Shown one piece after another: positions 52,238-60,874 of a stretch of 64,000 bases of DNA (position 1 is the stretch's first letter; every line of letters begins with the position of its first letter). The notes beneath the pieces were generated by a model that saw nothing but the letters and a program-made list of their open reading frames with translations, was not told where the DNA came from and ran no database searches. The position numbers were made by a program, and so were the translations under genes. Origin of the DNA: Thiothrix winogradskyi (lineage in GTDB: Bacteria; Pseudomonadota; Gammaproteobacteria; Thiotrichales; Thiotrichaceae); assembly GCF_021650935.1 (NCBI RefSeq), contig NZ_CP091244.1, positions 3,224,001 through 3,288,000 of the forward strand, read 5' to 3'.

Positions 52238-54056
52238 ACCCCTCCACAAGCGTTTACAAAAACAATTGAAGCGCTGCGGATTACTTCAGCACGGTTTGCC
52301 GGACGACCAGAACAAATGGCAAAACTTTCTACACCAAATTGACCTCTCCTACACCGGCACGAGTGACGCGCAATATTTGCTGGAACGCTCGCTTGAGGTG
52401 TCGTCGCAGGAAATGCGCAAATTGTACGACGACCTCAAAACGGAAACCGAACAACGTATCGAAGCCTTACACAAATCCGAACAAAAAACCCGCTTCATGG
52501 CGAATATGAGCCACGAACTGCGCACCCCAATACACGGTATATTGGGTTCCCTTGAAATCGTGAAAGATACGACACTGGATGCGCGTCAGAAATTATTCGT
52601 CGATACCGCGTATGCCTCCTGCGAAGTTATGCTGGATGTGATTAACAATATTCTGGATTTTTCCAAGCTCAAAGCAGGGGGTATTGAACTGGAAATTATC
52701 GAGTTTTCCCCGCGTGAATTGGTGGAAAACATCAGCGGCATTATGTCAACGATGGCGCAGGAAAAAAATCTCGAAGTTCAGTGTTACATTCCCGAAAACA
52801 TTCCTGAGCGCGTCAAAGGCGACCCCGCCCGCTTACGGCAAATGCTAATGAACCTGGTTGGCAATGCCGTCAAATTTACCGAACGCGGCGAAGTGTATAC
52901 CGGCTTGGAATTACTGGAAATCCGTGATAACAAAGCCGTACTACGCTTTGAAGTCCGCGATACTGGCATCGGCATTCCCCTTGCCATGCAAAAAAGTGTG
53001 TTTGAATCGTTTGTGCAAGTCGATGCCTCCATTAACCGGCGTTACGGCGGTACGGGTCTGGGGTTAACCATTGTACGCGAGTTTGCCGAAATGATGGGTG
53101 GGCGCATTGGGCTGGAAAGCGTTCCCGGTCAAGGCACAACCTTCTGGTTTGAAATCGCTTTCCCCGTCACCGAAAATCATGCATGGGATAACACCAGCCA
53201 CCACTTAGAAGGTCGCCGGATTCTGGTCGTGGACGATAATGAAACCAACCGGCGAATTCTGGAAAACTACCTGCAAGCCTGGAAAGCTGAAGCCATTATC
53301 GTCAGCAATGGGCATGATGCCTTGCACAAACTCGAAGAATCCATCACCCAGCAAAAACCGATCGACCTTATGCTGCTCGACTGGTTTATGCCGCAAATGG
53401 ATGGCATCGCCCTAGCAAAAACCATCCGCACGGATAACCGTCACGCCCAAACCCCGATTGTCATGCTCACCTCTTACGGCATTTCACTCGAAAAACAACA
53501 ACAAGCGGGCGTGCAAGCTGCCGTTACCAAACCGGTGCGTTCCATCACCTTGCGGGATGTATTACTGGATACCATCCGGCGGCACGCGCTCAATGATCAA
53601 CCCAAACCGACGCCATCCACCACACTGCCGTTCCCCAATATCGTCTTGAAATCCGTAGCATCGGTCGAGCCAGCGATTTTGTTAGCGGAAGACAACTCCG
53701 TCAATGCCCTGATTGCGGTCACGATGCTGGAAAAACTCAATATTCCAGTCGATCACGTCACGACGGGTAAATTAGCACTGAAAGCCCTACGTAACCGCCC
53801 CTACAAACTCGTGCTGATGGATATTAATATGCCGGAAATGGATGGTTACACGGCTACCCGCTATATCCGCAAATGGCAAAAAGAAGGCATATTCAAGCAG
53901 CATATTCCAGTGATTGCCATGACTGCCAATGCCCTCAAAGGCGACCGCGAGCGCTGCCTGAAAATGGGTATGGATGATTATCTGGCAAAACCTGTTAAAC
54001 AAGAGGAACTGCTCAAGGTCGTCGAGCAATGGTTGAAAGAACCCCTCACCCCCTAG
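52224..54056 (+). CDS. Cytoplasmic hybrid histidine kinase with two receiver domains
   Basis: 610 aa with no membrane segment or PAS domain. About 75 residues of helical linker precede HisKA with His97 in MSHELRTPIHGILGSLE and a HATPase_c domain (MNLVGNAVKFTE, VRDTGIGIP, GGTGLGLTIV). Two receiver domains follow: the first with ILVVDDNETNRRIL and Asp386 (LLDWFMPQMDG), the second with ILLAEDNSVNALIA and Asp533 (LMDINMPEMDGYTA). Lacking a sensor of its own, it most likely takes its signal from the FIST protein whose gene overlaps its start. The output is unknown; no Hpt or effector gene is adjacent. The last codons come from a dispersed repeat. Confidence 0.93.
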   Translation: MKEVKPLHKRLQKQLKRCGLLQHGLPDDQNKWQNFLHQIDLSYTGTSDAQYLLERSLEVSSQEMRKLYDDLKTETEQRIEALHKSEQKTRFMANMSHELRTPIHGILGSLEIVKDTTLDARQKLFVDTAYASCEVMLDVINNILDFSKLKAGGIELEIIEFSPRELVENISGIMSTMAQEKNLEVQCYIPENIPERVKGDPARLRQMLMNLVGNAVKFTERGEVYTGLELLEIRDNKAVLRFEVRDTGIGIPLAMQKSVFESFVQVDASINRRYGGTGLGLTIVREFAEMMGGRIGLESVPGQGTTFWFEIAFPVTENHAWDNTSHHLEGRRILVVDDNETNRRILENYLQAWKAEAIIVSNGHDALHKLEESITQQKPIDLMLLDWFMPQMDGIALAKTIRTDNRHAQTPIVMLTSYGISLEKQQQAGVQAAVTKPVRSITLRDVLLDTIRRHALNDQPKPTPSTTLPFPNIVLKSVASVEPAILLAEDNSVNALIAVTMLEKLNIPVDHVTTGKLALKALRNRPYKLVLMDINMPEMDGYTATRYIRKWQKEGIFKQHIPVIAMTANALKGDRERCLKMGMDDYLAKPVKQEELLKVVEQWLKEPLTP

Positions 54057-54084
54057 CCCCCTCTCCCTCAAGGGGCGAGGGGGT
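54041..54084 (+). repeat. Dispersed REP-like repeat, copy B
   Basis: Reads CCCTCACCCCCTAG, then CCCCCTCTCCCTCAAGGGG and CGAGGGGG; similar to 20394-20430 on the minus strand. It contributes the last codons and TAG of the hybrid kinase gene. Confidence 0.7.
54057..54083. terminator. GC-rich hairpin between convergent hybrid-kinase and murB genes
   Basis: CCCCCTC (54057-54063) pairs with GAGGGGG (54077-54083), with an inner CCC/GGG pair. It lies immediately after the kinase stop and 4 bp from the murB stop. T-runs are short. Confidence 0.55.
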
Positions 54085-54087
54085 ATT

Positions 54088-55095
54088 TCAGATCACCCGT
54101 GGTTCCGGCTCTAAGGTAATCCCAAACTTATCCTGTACCGAGGCAATAATCGCTTGGGCAAAATTCCACACCTCTGCACCCGTGGCGTTGCCATGATTCA
54201 CCAAGACCAAAGCGTGTTTGGCGTAAGTGCCTGCGTCACCGTCACGTTTACCTTTCCAACCACACTGGTCAATCAACCAACCCGCTGAAGTTTTGACCTG
54301 ATCGTGCTGCGGCCAGCCGGGTATCTCAGGGAATTGCGCTTTGAGTGTCGCCCATTGCACTGGTGCAATCAGCGGATTCTTGAAAAAACTGCCCGCATTA
54401 CCAATCTCAGCAGGGTTCGGCAATTTGCTTTGGCGAATCTGGATAATGGCATCGCTGATCAAACGTGCGTTTAACGTTTTCCCGTCCAACTGCTCTTTCA
54501 CGCCAGCATAGTCAATTTTCCACTGCGGCTGGCGCGGCAAACGAAATACCACGGCGACAATCAACCAACGATCCGGCTCTACCGATTTGAAGTAGCTATC
54601 ACGGTACGCAAAACGGCACTGTTCGGCACTAAAATCGCGGATTTCTGCGGTGCGCCAGTCTAAGGCTTGTACTTCATACACATGATCCTTCAACTCTACG
54701 CCATAAGCGCCAATATTCTGCATCGGCGCTGCCCCAACCGTTCCCGGAATCAACGATAAATTTTCCAGCCCGGCAAAGCCTTGCGCGATAGTCCATTGCA
54801 CAAATTCGTGCCAGTTATTGCCCGCTCCCGCCCGTACATAATGGTAATTTTCATCCTGCCCTAACACCTCTAAGGTTTCCAAGCGCACTTGCACCACTAA
54901 GCCGGGGTAATCATTAACGAACAGCATATTGCTGCCGCCACCCAGAAATAACAGTGGCAACTCAGGGTGTTCCTGTTGCCAAGCCATGAGGGTACGTACC
55001 CCGCTCAGCTTGTGCAAGGTACAGAAATAACGGGCTTTGGCTGCTAACCCAAAGGTATTGAGTGCTTTCAGGGAGTAATTTTCGCGAATCTTCAT
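54088..55095 (-). CDS. murB: UDP-N-acetylenolpyruvoylglucosamine reductase
   Basis: 335 aa from the ATG at 55095. The frame stays open to 55161, but that extension would include the cco terminator hairpin and is not homologous in style. MurB reduces enolpyruvyl-UDP-GlcNAc to UDP-MurNAc with FAD and NADPH. Motifs: N-terminal LKALNTFGLAAKARYFCTL, FAD-binding LPLLFLGGGSNMLFVND and LSLIPGTVGAAPMQNIGAYG, catalytic Arg in FAYRDSYFK, proton donor Ser in EIGNAGSFFKNP, and Glu in the final LEPEPRVI. Monocistronic by position. Confidence 0.95.
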   Translation of the reverse strand: MKIRENYSLKALNTFGLAAKARYFCTLHKLSGVRTLMAWQQEHPELPLLFLGGGSNMLFVNDYPGLVVQVRLETLEVLGQDENYHYVRAGAGNNWHEFVQWTIAQGFAGLENLSLIPGTVGAAPMQNIGAYGVELKDHVYEVQALDWRTAEIRDFSAEQCRFAYRDSYFKSVEPDRWLIVAVVFRLPRQPQWKIDYAGVKEQLDGKTLNARLISDAIIQIRQSKLPNPAEIGNAGSFFKNPLIAPVQWATLKAQFPEIPGWPQHDQVKTSAGWLIDQCGWKGKRDGDAGTYAKHALVLVNHGNATGAEVWNFAQAIIASVQDKFGITLEPEPRVI

Positions 55096-55130
55096 GTGGA
55101 AATCGTGTGTAGTAAAAAATTCATGACGCA

Positions 55131-55153
55131 AAAAGGCCGGAACGAATCCGGCC
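55131..55153 (-). terminator. Rho-independent terminator of ccoNOQP
   Basis: GGCCGGA (55135-55141) pairs with TCCGGCC (55147-55153) around ACGAA. On the minus strand the stem is followed by TTTT (55134-55131), 27 bp past the ccoP stop. Confidence 0.85.
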
Positions 55154-55179
55154 CCTATCATACCTGAAAACAGCTTGCC

Positions 55180-56130
55180 TTACTGCGTGCCAGCACCAGC
55201 GGACATCTGTTGCAGGTAAGCAACCAATACTTTGATTTCAGTATCAGACAAGTTACGACCGTCTTTACCGAAGGCAGGCATTTGGGGTTTAACACCGTTA
55301 TGGATAACCGCTTTCACTGCTTCCAATTTAGCTTCAGAAGTTTCTGCTGCTGGCAAATTAGCTACCGTCCAGATTTTGTCAGTCAGGTTAGGAGCACCTT
55401 GAGCGTGCATACCCTTGCCTTCGCTGGTATGGCACATGTAACAACCACCTTTTTCACCTTGGAAGATTTTTTGACCTTCAGCAGCGGCAGCAGCATCCAC
55501 AGCAGATTCACCAGACAGTGTTAACACATAGTTAGCCACTTGGTTCAACTGCGCTTCATTAAATGTCTTACTGTAAGCAGGCATGTAACCCATACGACCA
55601 TAACGAAGGGTATTTTCCATTGCCGTGGTGTCACCACCCCACAACCAATCGTCATCCACCAGATTAGGGTACATACCAACCACACCTTGACCACCAGACT
55701 GGTGGCAAGCGGCACAGTTGTCACCGAACATCCCCACGCCATAAGAACGCACGAAGGAAGACATATCCGGGTCTTGCGCAATCTGCTCATAAGATGCCGC
55801 GCCAACCTTGGCGAGGTATTCTTGCTGCTTGACCGCTGACTCACCGTTTTGCATGTCATGGGCTAACAGCGCACGCATGTTCCAGTGGGTGGTTTTCTCT
55901 TCACCCGCATCAGTCTTATAGGTAATGTCGTTACCAATACCTTTCAGATAGGTATTACCGATCGGCCATGATGGGTACATGATCCAATACACAATAGTAA
56001 AAATGATTGTGCCGTAGAATGTCCACAACCACCAACGTGGCAGCGGGTTATTAAATTCTTGCAGCGTATCATCCCAAACGTGACCAGTAGTTTCTGCGCC
56101 GGTCAGTGGATCTTTAACAGGAGTAGCCAT
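55180..56130 (-). CDS. ccoP: cbb3-type cytochrome c oxidase subunit CcoP
   Basis: 316 aa. An N-terminal membrane helix (WWLWTFYGTIIFTIVYWIM) anchors two periplasmic cytochrome c domains with CAACH and CYMCH haem sites; the axial Met candidates are in YGRMGYMPAYS and VKPQMPAFG. The PLPRWWLW segment before the helix is the CcoP signature. It passes electrons from soluble cytochromes to CcoO and CcoN. Last gene of the operon, 2 bp after ccoQ, with a terminator behind it. Confidence 0.96.
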   Translation of the reverse strand: MATPVKDPLTGAETTGHVWDDTLQEFNNPLPRWWLWTFYGTIIFTIVYWIMYPSWPIGNTYLKGIGNDITYKTDAGEEKTTHWNMRALLAHDMQNGESAVKQQEYLAKVGAASYEQIAQDPDMSSFVRSYGVGMFGDNCAACHQSGGQGVVGMYPNLVDDDWLWGGDTTAMENTLRYGRMGYMPAYSKTFNEAQLNQVANYVLTLSGESAVDAAAAAEGQKIFQGEKGGCYMCHTSEGKGMHAQGAPNLTDKIWTVANLPAAETSEAKLEAVKAVIHNGVKPQMPAFGKDGRNLSDTEIKVLVAYLQQMSAGAGTQ

Positions 56131-56132
56131 AA

Positions 56133-56360
56133 CTATTTCTCACCTTTTGATTGGGAAGCCGCCTCTGCTGCTTTCACACGTCTGTCTGCTTCATCTTCAT
56201 CCATCATCGGCAGGTAGCGATAGGATTCGAGCCTTTCGCTACGCTTACGACTGGAATAAACGTAGATGACGATGCCGACGAACGTCGTAAAAAAGATCAG
56301 CAACGCAACCGTCTTGCTGTTACCTAGATCCAAGATCCATGTCCAGAAGTCTGTCAGCAT
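56133..56360 (-). CDS. ccoQ: cbb3 oxidase small subunit CcoQ
   Basis: 75 aa; GAGGAT lies upstream of the ATG. One membrane helix (ALLIFFTTFVGIVIYVYSS) followed by a charged cytoplasmic tail (RKRSERLESYRYLPMMDED). Size and position between ccoO and ccoP identify it; CcoQ stabilises the cbb3 complex. Confidence 0.93.
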   Translation of the reverse strand: MLTDFWTWILDLGNSKTVALLIFFTTFVGIVIYVYSSRKRSERLESYRYLPMMDEDEADRRVKAAEAASQSKGEK

Positions 56361-56408
56361 TTGATCCTCACTTTGTCAACAGAGGCCACTATCCAGTAGC
56401 ACAGAAAA

Positions 56409-57167
56409 TTAACGGAATTGAATGAAGTGGTCTTCATCAAACTTTTTAAAGTCAACCATCGTACCCAGTACTTGTAGGTAAGCAACCAAGGCATCCATCT
56501 CACTGATGTTGTTCGGATTACCATCGTAGTTACCTGCTTTAGCCTGTGCCATCAGGTTGGCTTCTGCTTGATTGATGTCGAGTTTCTTAGCAACCTCTTC
56601 ACCAAATCGCTTCACGTTATCTTCGTATTCAACCGTGGTTTGTGAGTAAGGCACACCCACACGCTTCAATGCGATCATACGCCCCTGAAGATCTGACAAA
56701 TCCAGATCCGTGGTTTGCAACCAAGGGTAGTTAGGCATAATGGATTCAGGCACAACCGAACGCGGTGCAATTAAATGCTGAACTTGCCATTCGTTAGAAT
56801 ACTTGCCACCGACACGCGCCAAATCCGGGCCAGTACGCTTGGAACCCCATTGGAAAGGGTGATCGTACTTGGATTCAGCCGCCAGTGAATAGTGACCATA
56901 GCGCAGGTCTTCATCACGGAACGGGCGAATCATCTGGGAGTGGCAGGTGTAGCAGCCTTCGCGGATGTAAAGATCACGACCACGTTGCTCCAGCGGCGTA
57001 TAAGGACGCACGACCTCAAAGCCCGTCTCTGGATCTTTTACATCTTCCACCGTCTCATTGATATAGTGCAATGGAACGATTTCCACCAGACCACCGATAC
57101 TAATAGCAACCAGGGTCAGGACAATCAACAGCCCCGAATTGGTTTCGATACTTTCGTGTTTAAACAT
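56409..57167 (-). CDS. ccoO: cbb3 oxidase subunit CcoO (mono-haem cytochrome c)
   Basis: 252 aa. A single N-terminal helix (SGLLIVLTLVAISIGGLVEIV) is followed by the periplasmic domain with haem site GCYTCHSQMIRPFRDE and family motifs RYGHYSLAAESKYDHPFQWGS, RTGPDLARVGGKYS and SIMPNYPWL, which includes the axial Met. It shuttles electrons from CcoP to the CcoN core. It lies 17 bp after ccoN. Confidence 0.96.
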   Translation of the reverse strand: MFKHESIETNSGLLIVLTLVAISIGGLVEIVPLHYINETVEDVKDPETGFEVVRPYTPLEQRGRDLYIREGCYTCHSQMIRPFRDEDLRYGHYSLAAESKYDHPFQWGSKRTGPDLARVGGKYSNEWQVQHLIAPRSVVPESIMPNYPWLQTTDLDLSDLQGRMIALKRVGVPYSQTTVEYEDNVKRFGEEVAKKLDINQAEANLMAQAKAGNYDGNPNNISEMDALVAYLQVLGTMVDFKKFDEDHFIQFR

Positions 57168-57184
57168 ATCTCAACTCTCCCTGA

Positions 57185-58630
57185 TTATGCCTGAGTCGCC
57201 GCAGTCGCTGGAACACTGGATTCCTGCTTTGCACGCGCAATGGTCATGTAAATGTTGTAAGCCATGATGATCATGCCAGACAGGAAGAACAAGCCACCCA
57301 GTGCACGCGCAACATACGGGCCGTGCATGAATGCCACGGTTTCAACGAAGGTGTACGCCAAGTTGCCATACTCATCGAACGCACGCAGCATCAAGCCTTG
57401 ACCGATACCTGCTACCCACAATGCTGTAATGTACAGAATAGTACCGATGGTTGCCAAGAAGAAGTGCGTGTAAACCAATTGTGTGCTGTACAGCGTGGTA
57501 TTCCACAGACGCGGGATCATGTGATAGAAAGATGCAATCGAGATCATCGCTACCCAGCCCAGAGCGCCGGAGTGAACGTGACCAACGGTCCAGTCAGTGT
57601 AGTGAGACAGCGCGTTAACGCTCTTCAACGACATCATCGGGCCTTCAAAGGTCGACATACCGTAGAACGACAGCGCAGTGATCATAAACATCATGATCGG
57701 GTCAGTACGCAATTTATCCCATGCGCCAGAAAGCGTCATAATACCGTTGATCATACCACCCCAAGATGGCATCAACAGCATAATGGAGAAGGTCGCTGCC
57801 AGTGTAGACGTCCAGTCAGGAATCGCCGTCCAGTGCAGATGGTGAGTACCTACCCACATATACATGAAGCTCAACGCCCAGAAATGGATGATCGACAAAC
57901 GGTAAGAGTAAATCGGACGACCTGCTTGCTTAGGCACGAAATAATACATCATCCCCAAGAATGCCGCTGTCAGGAAGAAACCTACCGCATTGTGACCGTA
58001 CCACCACTGCGTCATCGCATCTTGTGCACCAGAGAACAAACTGTAAGACGCGGCAGAAGTCAGACTAACTGGCACGGCCAAGTTATTGAAGATATGCAAC
58101 AGGGCAGTAGCCAAAATAAATGACATGAAGAACCAGTTAGCCACATAAATATGCGGTTGGTTACGACGCATCAGCGTAGTGGTGAAGATCAGGAAATAAA
58201 CCACCCAAACGACTGTAATCGCAATATCAATAAACCAGACTGGTTCAGCGTATTCGCGACCTTGTGTGTAACCTTGCAGATAGAGCAAACCAGCAATCAG
58301 CACGGACAGATTCCAACCCCAGAAGGTGAAGTTAGGCCAGAACGTGCCACCGGTCAGACGCGCTTGGCAAGTACGCTGCACAATGTAATAAGAAGTTGCA
58401 AACAGCGCATTACCACCGAAACCGAAGATAACACCACTGGTGTGTAGCGGACGTAAACGTCCGAAAGTGATCTGGGCAATATCGAAGTTCAGAAACGGCC
58501 AAGCCAATTCTGACGCGATATACACACCGGCAGTCATGCCGAGGATACCCCAGATGATCGAAGCTATCGCGAATTTCTTCACGATATCATAGTTGTATTG
58601 CTCTGAAGAGAGTGCAGCACTATGAGCCAT
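57185..58630 (-). CDS. ccoN: cbb3 oxidase catalytic subunit CcoN
   Basis: 481 aa, normal length; AGAGGG precedes the ATG. About twelve membrane helices carry the haem b, haem b3 and CuB ligands, including RPLHTSGVIFGFGGNAL, QWWYGHNAVGFFLTAAFLG, YMWVGTHHLHWTAIPDW and HYTDWTVGHVHSGALGW. It reduces oxygen to water with high affinity and pumps protons. First gene of ccoNOQP, with an FNR-type site about 150 bp upstream. The ccoGHIS assembly genes are not in the window. Confidence 0.97.
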   Translation of the reverse strand: MAHSAALSSEQYNYDIVKKFAIASIIWGILGMTAGVYIASELAWPFLNFDIAQITFGRLRPLHTSGVIFGFGGNALFATSYYIVQRTCQARLTGGTFWPNFTFWGWNLSVLIAGLLYLQGYTQGREYAEPVWFIDIAITVVWVVYFLIFTTTLMRRNQPHIYVANWFFMSFILATALLHIFNNLAVPVSLTSAASYSLFSGAQDAMTQWWYGHNAVGFFLTAAFLGMMYYFVPKQAGRPIYSYRLSIIHFWALSFMYMWVGTHHLHWTAIPDWTSTLAATFSIMLLMPSWGGMINGIMTLSGAWDKLRTDPIMMFMITALSFYGMSTFEGPMMSLKSVNALSHYTDWTVGHVHSGALGWVAMISIASFYHMIPRLWNTTLYSTQLVYTHFFLATIGTILYITALWVAGIGQGLMLRAFDEYGNLAYTFVETVAFMHGPYVARALGGLFFLSGMIIMAYNIYMTIARAKQESSVPATAATQA

Positions 58631-58749
58631 CGTTTGCCCTCTGGATTAACAAGATTGAAAAAATAAAAACACCGTAATGGGCGGCAAGCATACAGTAAAA
58701 AACCACTTAAGAAAACGTTAATACTGCGTGAAAGCACGCACTCTAGCAG

Positions 58750-58789
58750 AGCATAGTGCGTCTAATGCACTCAAATTGATTTAGATCAA
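58750..58789 (-). promoter_or_regulatory. FNR/Anr box and -10 element upstream of ccoN
   Basis: TTGATTTAGATCAA (58776-58789) is a perfect match to the FNR consensus TTGATNNNNATCAA. A -10 element TATGCT (minus strand, 58755-58750) is placed as expected for a class II promoter with the box near -41.5, giving a start near 58741. The box overlaps the end of dgkA. Confidence 0.85.
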
Positions 58790-59145
58790 GAAAGCATGAA
58801 GCCCCAAATGATAATGACGTTGAGAATGGCGACTGTTACCGCTGCAGAACCCATGTCTTTCGCCCGCCCGGAAAGTTTATGGCGCTCCATGCCGGTACGG
58901 TCGACCACCGCTTCCACCGCAGAATTCAACAACTCTACAATCAGCAAAAGCAAAATGCTGCCTATCATTAACGCCTTTTCTACGCCATTGTCGCCTAGCC
59001 ATAACGCCAAGGGGAAAGCCAACGCCATAACCCACACTTCTTGGCGAAACGCTTCCTCGTGTTTATAGGCGGCACGGAAACCTTGCCATGAATATTGCGC
59101 TGCTTTAATGATACGAGTGAGTCCGGTGTTACCGCTGTAAGCCAT
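58786..59145 (-). CDS. dgkA: Diacylglycerol kinase (DgkA)
   Basis: 119 aa. A small inner-membrane enzyme that phosphorylates diacylglycerol for lipid recycling. The catalytic signature is LLIVELLNSAVEAVVDR with GRAKDMGSAAV; the N-terminal amphipathic part (AYKHEEAFRQEVWV) and three membrane helices fit the family. It follows the SEC-C protein gene by 12 bp on the same strand. Its stop lies within the FNR box of the cco promoter. Confidence 0.95.
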   Translation of the reverse strand: MAYSGNTGLTRIIKAAQYSWQGFRAAYKHEEAFRQEVWVMALAFPLALWLGDNGVEKALMIGSILLLLIVELLNSAVEAVVDRTGMERHKLSGRAKDMGSAAVTVAILNVIIIWGFMLS

Positions 59146-59157
59146 TTTGATAACCCC

Positions 59158-59958
59158 TTACTGCATACAACATTTTTTGTATTTCTTCCCGCTACCACAC
59201 GGGCAAGGCTCATTGCGCCCAATCTTCGGCTCGGCACGAATCACCTGTTCGACCAGCGGCGCATCATCCTCGTCTTCATCATCAGCGTCGTCCTCTTCCA
59301 CCTTGTAGCTAGGACGTGGCGTATCACGCTTGGTACGCAACCCCATGCCCAACTCCACATCTTCCAAATCACCGCTGACCGTCCAATCCACCTGATCTTC
59401 CGCAAACGCCACCCGAATCGCAGGCATCGCCTCCACCGCACGCAACGCCACCAATTCCGCCACGATCAGCCCGCGCAAACCATAATCCCGCGCTGCCGAA
59501 TGCTTCAAGGCATATACCAAGCGTTCGATCACCGGCTTACGCAACTTGCTGTGGCGCTTGCCGGTTTCCACCAAACACTGCAACGCCAACGGAATCGCGA
59601 ATTCATCGTTACGCTTATCCAATACATAATCCAGCAGCGGATCCAACGCCGCATCACAAGCAGCCGCCACGACCGTCGGAATTTCATCCACCGCCCAATC
59701 GTCTTCCGCCACCACGTCGAAAATGCCGATCAGCTCATGTAACCCCGCAGGCATCAAATGCAACAACGCCCGCCAGGAATGCAACGGCACCCAATAATCC
59801 GCGCCATCGCTTTCCACAAAACTGTTATCCGCCACCAACTCCACCAGCGTCGGCGCATCCGCCGCCGTCAACCCGTAGCCAGAATAATCGCGCCAAGGGC
59901 GGTTATCGGTCGGCTCACCCAATACCGCAAAAATCTTCACAATGCGTTGCTTATCCAC
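59158..59958 (-). CDS. DUF1186-like protein with C-terminal SEC-C zinc motif
   Basis: 266 aa from a GTG at 59958 with AAAGGA 6 nt upstream; the EamA stop (TGA) sits just before it, so re-initiation is likely. The body is helical with HEAT-like character (LLHLMPAGLHELIGIFDVV, VEALVALRAVEAMPAI-type repeats). An acidic linker (DDADDEDEDDAP) leads to NEPCPCGSGKKYKKCC, a SEC-C zinc-binding motif as in SecA. Such motifs mediate ribosome or protein contacts; the function of this family is not established. Confidence 0.87.
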   Translation of the reverse strand: MDKQRIVKIFAVLGEPTDNRPWRDYSGYGLTAADAPTLVELVADNSFVESDGADYWVPLHSWRALLHLMPAGLHELIGIFDVVAEDDWAVDEIPTVVAAACDAALDPLLDYVLDKRNDEFAIPLALQCLVETGKRHSKLRKPVIERLVYALKHSAARDYGLRGLIVAELVALRAVEAMPAIRVAFAEDQVDWTVSGDLEDVELGMGLRTKRDTPRPSYKVEEDDADDEDEDDAPLVEQVIRAEPKIGRNEPCPCGSGKKYKKCCMQ

Positions 59959-59959
59959 A

Positions 59960-60859
59960 TCAAATCCTTTTCTTGTTTGCCAGCAAAATCCCAGCAGCTA
60001 CTAATATCATCCCGATTGCATGGTAAAACTGCAAGCGTTCCCCCAGCAACAACGTCGCCAACAAAATCCCAAACACCGGCATCAAATGGCTAAACTGCCC
60101 CGTGCGACTTACGCCCAGCTTTTGCGTGGCATGATTCCAAAACATATATGCCAACAACGACGGAAACACCGCCACATACGCAACACTCGCCACACTCAGC
60201 GTTGTGAACGGCATGGTCTGAAACGTGAAACTTTCATACAGATACAGTGGCAAAATCGCCAACGCCCCCAAGGTAATCGAAAACCCCAAAATAGGCGTTC
60301 CCCGCAAACCTTGCGGCAACTTACGCAATAACACCGTATACAACGACCAATCCAACGTTGCCAATACAATCCACATATCGCCGCGATTGAACGCCAACTG
60401 CTGCAACACCTGCCAATCCGCCTTGGTAATAATCACCAACACGCCCACCAACGATACCCCGATCCCCAACCATTGCGCCAACGTACTCTTTTCATGCAGC
60501 ACCAAGCCCGCCAACAAAATCATCGTGATCGGCGTAACCGATTGCAGCAATACCCCATTCGTTGCCGTGGTGGTTTGCAAGCCGACATACACCAGACTGT
60601 TGAAACCCGCGATCCCCAGCACCGCCAACGCCAACACCAACCGCCAATGCTCACGCGCCAACGGCAACGCCACTCGCATCGAACCCCACGCAAACGGCAA
60701 TAAAATCAACGCCGCCACCGCCCAACGCCAAAACGACAAGCCCAACGGCGGCACGTCGGCATGGATAGCCCGTGCCAAATTAAAATTACCCGCCCAGAAC
60801 GAAATCGTCAGTACCAGCAGCAAGTAAGGGGAAAACCGATCAAGAAATGAATGTTGCAT
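59960..60859 (-). CDS. EamA-family (DMT) transporter
   Basis: 299 aa with ten predicted membrane helices in two EamA repeats. Typical segments are SFWAGNFNLARAI at the start of the first, and VLLRKLPQGLRGTPILGFS and FLLGERLQF-like LLLGERLQFYHAIGM in the second. These are drug/metabolite exporters; the substrate cannot be predicted. Its stop overlaps the ribosome site region of the SEC-C gene, and it begins 15 bp after the DUF11 protein gene, so they may be co-transcribed. Confidence 0.93.
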   Translation of the reverse strand: MQHSFLDRFSPYLLLVLTISFWAGNFNLARAIHADVPPLGLSFWRWAVAALILLPFAWGSMRVALPLAREHWRLVLALAVLGIAGFNSLVYVGLQTTTATNGVLLQSVTPITMILLAGLVLHEKSTLAQWLGIGVSLVGVLVIITKADWQVLQQLAFNRGDMWIVLATLDWSLYTVLLRKLPQGLRGTPILGFSITLGALAILPLYLYESFTFQTMPFTTLSVASVAYVAVFPSLLAYMFWNHATQKLGVSRTGQFSHLMPVFGILLATLLLGERLQFYHAIGMILVAAGILLANKKRI

Positions 60860-60874
60860 CGCCGCAGTATAGTC

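Noticed and set aside
55096..55161. Longer N-terminus for MurB
   Set aside because: It would translate through the cco terminator hairpin and precedes the normal MurB start.
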